Shown: one piece after another, positions 60,235 to 64,000 of the stretch | How positions within the stretch are numbered: the stretch's first letter is position 1 | How the letters are laid out: each line of letters begins with the position of its first letter | NCBI RefSeq assembly: GCF_030246905.1 | Contig: NZ_CP126741.1 | Coordinates: 2,604,001-2,668,000 of the forward strand | Direction of reading: 5' to 3' | Source: Microbacterium sp. zg-Y818 | GTDB lineage: Bacteria; Actinomycetota; Actinomycetes; Actinomycetales; Microbacteriaceae | DNA length: 64,000 bases | Made by a program: the position numbers and the translations under genes | The notes under the pieces: generated by a model | What the model was told of the DNA's origin: nothing | The model's input: the letters and a program-made list of their open reading frames with translations, nothing else | The model's database searches: none

Positions 60235-61613
60235 CCGCCGGCACCACCGCGCCGAACGTACTCGCGGCCCTGCCACGCGCTACGGCAGGCTCCGCCCGCC
60301 GCATCGTCACCCTCACCACGCTGCTCTCGCGACCGTCCCGCCAGGGGCGCGCAGCCCTGCTGCTGCCGGTGGTCGCCTTCGCCGTGACGACCGCTCTGCT
60401 GCTGGTCGTCGTCGGCGGCACGGTCATGTTCCACACCGACCCGCGCGTGGCCGGCGACCCCGTCTATCCGATGCTGAGCATGTTGGCCCTCGTGCTGCTG
60501 GCCGTGCCGGTGTTCACGCTCGGCGCCGCCGCTGCGCGCCTGTCGAGCCGTCGGCGAAACGACCGCCTGGCCACCCTGCGGCTGCTGGGGGCGACCAGCG
60601 CCGAGGTCTCGGCGATGACCGTGGCCGAGGCCGCGCTCACGGCACTGGCCGGTGCGCTCGGGGGCGTGGTGCTCTACCTCGTGCTGCTGCCACTGGTGGG
60701 GCTCCTGCCGTTCTTCGGCGGCCCCGTGGGCATCGCCGCGGTGTGGGCGGGTCTGCCCGCGATCTTCTGGGCCGTCGTCGCAGTGACCGCGCTGGCGACC
60801 ACGAGCGCGGCGCTGAGCCTTCGCGCCGTGCGCCTGGGCCCCCTCGGGGTGCGGCGCAGGACGAATGCCGCACCGCGGCGCACCGTCTTGCTGGTGGTGG
60901 GGCTGGTCATGCTCGTGGCGCTCATCGCCGTGGCGGGGAGCATGGGCTCGCTCGCCGACACCCTCGGCATCATGATCCTCATCGGAATGTTCGCCGGTGC
61001 CATGGGTCTGGTGAACCTCATCGGTGCGCCGCTGGTGGCCCTGACCGGACGCATCATGGCAAGGCGCGCCACCTCGGCGGCGAGCCTCATCGCCGGTCGC
61101 GAGCTGGCCGCCCACGCACCGCAGGCATGGCGTCGGGTCTCGGGCATCGCGATGATCGCGTTCATCGCCGTCGTCGCCGGCGGCGGGATGGGGCTGCTCG
61201 AGACCGTCGGTGAGAACGAGCAGGGCACGTTGCTGTCCGACATCCGCGTCGGCGTGCTGGTGACCCTCGGGGCCGCGTTCGTGCTGCTCGCCTGCTCGGT
61301 GGGGGTGACCCAGGCGGCATCCGTGCTCGAGGACCGCGAGCTCATCGTGGGACTCGACCGGCTGGGCATGCCCGAGCAGCAGCTGCGCCGCTCGCGCACC
61401 CTCACCGTCTCGGTGCCCCTGCGCTGGGCGGCGCTGGGAGGCGCGGCCGTGGGGACGGCGCTCTGCCTGCCGATCGTGGGAATGACCGGCATCGTCGCGC
61501 CGGTTCCGATCCTCGTGGTGGTCCTCACCTTCGTCGCGGGCTTCGCCGCGGTGAGCCTCGCGATGGCCGCCACCGAGCCGCTCTCACGCGCGGTGCGCCG
61601 CAGCGCGGCGTGA
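60231..61613 (+). CDS. FtsX/MacB-type ABC permease
   Basis: A 460-residue permease with eight to ten TM helices and two FtsX-like repeats (TLRLLGATSAEVSAMTV; IVGLDRLGMPEQQLRRSRTL), both with the coupling-helix pattern. It lacks a large extracytoplasmic domain, resembling bacitracin/lantibiotic-type or BceB-like exporters more than LolCE. ATGA overlap with the ATPase gene. Confidence 0.88.
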   Translation: MTAGTTAPNVLAALPRATAGSARRIVTLTTLLSRPSRQGRAALLLPVVAFAVTTALLLVVVGGTVMFHTDPRVAGDPVYPMLSMLALVLLAVPVFTLGAAAARLSSRRRNDRLATLRLLGATSAEVSAMTVAEAALTALAGALGGVVLYLVLLPLVGLLPFFGGPVGIAAVWAGLPAIFWAVVAVTALATTSAALSLRAVRLGPLGVRRRTNAAPRRTVLLVVGLVMLVALIAVAGSMGSLADTLGIMILIGMFAGAMGLVNLIGAPLVALTGRIMARRATSAASLIAGRELAAHAPQAWRRVSGIAMIAFIAVVAGGGMGLLETVGENEQGTLLSDIRVGVLVTLGAAFVLLACSVGVTQAASVLEDRELIVGLDRLGMPEQQLRRSRTLTVSVPLRWAALGGAAVGTALCLPIVGMTGIVAPVPILVVVLTFVAGFAAVSLAMAATEPLSRAVRRSAA

Positions 61614-61643
61614 GGCGCCGGGCCGACGTGGTTCGATGAGAGC

Positions 61644-61955
61644 ATGACCGAATCCCCCGTGTCGATCTCGCTCACGCTCGACGGCGTCACCGAGCTGTCG
61701 TCGCAGACCCTGCAGGCCCTGTACCGGATCAACGGTCGGTCAACGGTCGAGATGCGGCGGGCCGCGGCATCCGCAGAACCCCTCTACACCTGCAAACTGT
61801 TCGGCAGCGACCACATCCACGTCGCACCGCGACTGGAGAAGACGGCCGCGTTCCTGCTCGAGCACGGCGTGCCCTTCCGGGTGCATGAGCTGGCCGACGG
61901 CGAGCGCACCGAGATCTCGCTCGAGGTGATGCAGAGCATCCTCGGCGAAGCCTGA
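61644..61955 (+). CDS. Conserved-looking hypothetical protein (103 aa)
   Basis: A 103-residue soluble protein not recognised. It has a strand-rich first half (SISLTLDGVTELSSQTL), CKLFGSDHIHVAPRLEKTAAFLLEHG in the middle and an acidic end (DGERTEISLEVMQSIL). TTCGAT lies six bases before the ATG, a weak leaderless -10. Independent of the ABC pair. Confidence 0.6.
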   Translation: MTESPVSISLTLDGVTELSSQTLQALYRINGRSTVEMRRAAASAEPLYTCKLFGSDHIHVAPRLEKTAAFLLEHGVPFRVHELADGERTEISLEVMQSILGEA

Positions 61956-61973
61956 CCGAAGACCACACGAACG

Positions 61974-62011
61974 ACGGCGCCGGTCCCCTGCGGGGGAACC
62001 GGCGCCGTTTG
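61974..62011. terminator. Strong bidirectional terminator
   Basis: ACGGCGCCGGT (61974-61984) pairs with ACCGGCGCCGT (61998-62008), with CCCC/GGGG extending the stem towards the loop and TTT following on the plus side. It separates the 103-residue gene from the convergent acidic-protein gene. Confidence 0.8.
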
Positions 62012-62022
62012 TCGCGTGAGGA

Positions 62023-62370
62023 CTAAACGTCCTCGGGTGCGAGGTCGCCCTCGCCGTCCTCGCCGAGCTCGGCGATCACCGGGTCCTCGCCCTGCGTCTC
62101 GGGCTGCAGCCCGCTGGCCGAGCCCATCTGGCCGCCCACGGCAGCTGCCGCCCCCGGACCGGGGTCGCCAAAGCGCTCGTCGGCCTCGGCGGCCGTGCCC
62201 TCGCCGTCGCCCACGCCTCCGTCGAAGCGGTCGTCGGGCTCCGAGACCACCTCGTCGGCGGACTGCGTCGCGTCGTCGAGCTGCTGGGAGTATTCGCCGC
62301 CGGAGAGCGTGTCGGTCTCTTCGGTGCTCGTGCTGCCGCCCTGCACCTTCTCCTCGTCACGGTTGTCCAT
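62023..62370 (-). CDS. Acidic low-complexity protein (115 aa)
   Basis: 115 residues rich in Asp, Glu, Gly, Ser and Ala with almost no hydrophobic core (for example DDRFDGGVGDGEGTAAEADE); predicted disordered. GAGGAG precedes the ATG. Similar in character to the acidic proteins at 35 kb but not clearly homologous. Function unknown. Confidence 0.75.
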   Translation of the reverse strand: MDNRDEEKVQGGSTSTEETDTLSGGEYSQQLDDATQSADEVVSEPDDRFDGGVGDGEGTAAEADERFGDPGPGAAAAVGGQMGSASGLQPETQGEDPVIAELGEDGEGDLAPEDV

Positions 62371-62537
62371 GGTGACTCCTCTCCTCGTGCGGGTGCGGGA
62401 TGCCGCTGCGCCCCGCCCTGCGATGGTGCCGCATGCGGCGCGCCGGTTTCCTGCGGTTCCCTCTTCGGCGACGGCGCGCTATCCTCACGCGGGCCCGCCC
62501 GCCCCGCAACCCCTTCCGACCGCGATCCACCCGGTCG

Positions 62538-62543
62538 TAGCGT
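62538..62543 (+). promoter_or_regulatory. Leaderless -10 (TAGCGT) of the lipase-maturation-factor gene
   Basis: TAGCGT, CGGGTC, ATG at 62550. The 180-base gap 62371-62549 holds no other gene. Confidence 0.6.
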
Positions 62544-62549
62544 CGGGTC

Positions 62550-64000
62550 ATGCAGGGTTTCGCGGCGGTGGATTTCGAACTCGCCCGGCAGGTGCTGCAA
62601 CGGGGCATCGCCGCCATGTACTTCGTCGCCTTCCTGTCGTCGCTCAACCAGTTCCGCGCGCTGCTCGGCGAGCGGGGGCTGCTGCCGGCGCCCGACCTGC
62701 TGCGCTGGGTGGCCGCCTCGCCCCGGCGCGCACGCATGGTGGGACCGACGCTCTTCCGGCGCGTGCCCTACACCGACCGCCGCCTCGCCGTCCTGTGCGT
62801 CGCGGGCCTGATCGTGAGCGCAGCGCTCGTGGCCGGGATCCCCCAGCTCGCACCTCCCTGGGTGCCGATGGCGTGCTTCCTGCTGCTGTGGCTCGGCTAT
62901 ATGTCGGTGGTGAGCATCGGCCAGACGTTCTACGGGTTCGGGTGGGAGATGCTGCTGCTCGAGGCCGGGTTCCTCGCGGCGTTCCTCGGTTCGAACGACC
63001 AGCCCCCGCCGACGGTGGTGATCGTGCTCTTCTGGTGGTTGCTGTTCCGGCTGGAGTTCGGTGCCGGCATGATCAAGATCCGCGGCGGGCGCGAGTGGCG
63101 CGACCTCACTGCCCTGATGTACCACCACGAGACGCAGCCGATGCCGGGGCCGCTCAGCCGGCAGGCGCACCTGCTCCCCCGGTGGTTCCACAAGCTCGAG
63201 GTGGTGGGGAACCACTTCTCACAGCTGGTGGTGCCGTGGTTCCTCTTCGCTCCGCTCCTGGGACTATGGATTCCGGGTCCGGTGCCGGCCGTCATCGGCA
63301 CGGTCGCCGGCGCCGTCGTCATCGCGACGCAGCTGTGGCTCGTCCTCACCGGCAACTTCGCATGGCTCAACTGGGCGACGATCGTGCTGGGGTTCTCGGC
63401 GGTGTCCCTGCCGGGCTGGGGCGCGGACGTGGCATCCGACCCGCCCTGGATCATCGACGGGCTGCCCCTGTACTGGCTGGTGGTCACGTGCGCCGTGGGC
63501 GTGCTCTACGTCGTGATCAGCTGGCCGGCGCTGCGCAACCTCCTCGCCCACCGGCAGCTGATGAACGCGAGCTTCAACCGATGGCAGCTCGCCAATGCAT
63601 ACGGGGCGTTCGGCACCGTGACCAAGACGCGCGTCGAGTACGTCATCGAAGCGACGATGGATGCCGATCCGGGCGAGGCCACCTGGCACGAGTACGAGTT
63701 CAAGGGCAAGCCCGGCAACGTGCGGCGCATCCCCCGCCAGTACGCGCCCTATCACCTGCGGCTCGACTGGCTGATGTGGTTCCTCCCTCTCGGCAGGTCG
63801 CTCGAGGACTGGTTCACGGTGCTGCTGGTGCGACTGCTCGAAGCGGATGCCGCAACGCTCAAGATGCTGCGGCGTGCGCCGTTCGGCAGCGAGCGCCCGA
63901 CGTGGGTGCGCGTGGTGTCGTACCGCTACCGGTTCGCCACGCACGCCGAGTACCGCCGCGATCGGGTGCGCTGGGTGCGCGATCGCCGCCAGGTGCTCGT
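62550..64000 (+). CDS. Lipase-maturation-factor-like membrane protein (5' part, runs off end)
   Basis: 483 codons are visible and the frame is still open at the right edge, so the C-terminus is missing. About eight TM helices; conserved phrases SSLNQFRALLGERGLLPAPDLL, FGWEMLLLEAGFLAAFLG and FRLEFGAGMIKIRGG match the LMF1 family, which in animals matures lipases; the bacterial role is unclear. A soluble beta-rich domain begins near residue 360 (TKTRVEYVIEATMD, EYEFKGKPGN). Confidence 0.85.
   Translation, partial: MQGFAAVDFELARQVLQRGIAAMYFVAFLSSLNQFRALLGERGLLPAPDLLRWVAASPRRARMVGPTLFRRVPYTDRRLAVLCVAGLIVSAALVAGIPQLAPPWVPMACFLLLWLGYMSVVSIGQTFYGFGWEMLLLEAGFLAAFLGSNDQPPPTVVIVLFWWLLFRLEFGAGMIKIRGGREWRDLTALMYHHETQPMPGPLSRQAHLLPRWFHKLEVVGNHFSQLVVPWFLFAPLLGLWIPGPVPAVIGTVAGAVVIATQLWLVLTGNFAWLNWATIVLGFSAVSLPGWGADVASDPPWIIDGLPLYWLVVTCAVGVLYVVISWPALRNLLAHRQLMNASFNRWQLANAYGAFGTVTKTRVEYVIEATMDADPGEATWHEYEFKGKPGNVRRIPRQYAPYHLRLDWLMWFLPLGRSLEDWFTVLLVRLLEADAATLKMLRRAPFGSERPTWVRVVSYRYRFATHAEYRRDRVRWVRDRRQVL

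Overview
The window looks like a chromosomal stretch from a high-GC Gram-positive actinobacterium, most likely Microbacteriaceae and probably Microbacterium or a close relative. The evidence is very GC-rich coding DNA, actinobacterial signature genes (a bS22-type 32-residue basic protein beside a tiny excisionase-type HTH gene and proC, as around Rv0500 in mycobacteria; glutamine-dependent NadE; a TM0106-type nuclease-helicase), a DtxR/IdeR-type iron box, many leaderless genes, and a recurring GGATGCC/GGCATCC heptamer. This assignment is inference from gene content. No base composition was computed and no database was searched. I see no tRNA, rRNA, CRISPR array, phage or insertion sequence, so most of the window reads as core chromosome with a few accessory patches.

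Layout. 1-10 kb: the end of a DHA2-type exporter, an unusual channel-like/FUSC fusion protein, a DUF1275 protein, a paired CrcB fluoride channel, a second DHA2 exporter whose ribosome binding site lies in a hairpin, a tyrosine phosphatase, a Dabb/glutaredoxin/rhodanese operon, and bS22 with its HTH neighbour. 10-15 kb: an ArsR-type regulator, TrkH-TrkA potassium uptake, proC, an alpha/beta hydrolase, a four-unit 20-bp repeat array and tadA. 15.4-18.9 kb: a four-gene cassette that looks like a type VII-secreted toxin module (EspC/WXG100-like partner, 451-residue toxin with a possible R-S-E ADP-ribosyltransferase end, possible immunity protein, SseB-like protein). 18.9-28 kb: upp, a very large nuclease/exonuclease/helicase, a self-regulated membrane protein and wHTH pair, nadE, a 570-base intergenic block full of repeats, and a divergent phosphopantetheinyl-transferase-like protein. 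28-40 kb: SbcCD, an MFS permease, DUF2277, a hydrolase, acidic small proteins, a GNAT enzyme, a cysteine-rich leader peptide ahead of a receiver-less winged-helix regulator, an XRE-regulated membrane protein with a 37-bp operator, an AlkA-like glycosylase and a VOC protein.

40-45 kb is a complete ferric-siderophore uptake locus (ATPase, two permeases, binding lipoprotein) divergent from a siderophore-interacting reductase, with an iron box between them. 45-52 kb: a secreted transglycosylase-like protein, aldo/keto reductase, Cof-type HAD phosphatase, a histidine kinase/LuxR regulator pair followed by a DUF4097 envelope protein whose start is out of frame at a poly-C tract, and pgi. 52-64 kb: an S9 peptidase, a DsbA-like lipoprotein, an ArsR-type regulator and MFS exporter sharing an operator array, a PTS EIIBCA permease, a LolD/FtsX-type ABC exporter, small acidic proteins, and the first part of a lipase-maturation-factor-like membrane protein that runs off the end.

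Regulation. A repeated promoter pattern stands out: a TANNNT -10 element, then exactly six bases, then the start codon, with no Shine-Dalgarno sequence. This implies leaderless mRNAs and helped choose many starts. In two places (upp and the small membrane gene at 28266) the stop codon of the previous gene is part of this -10 element.
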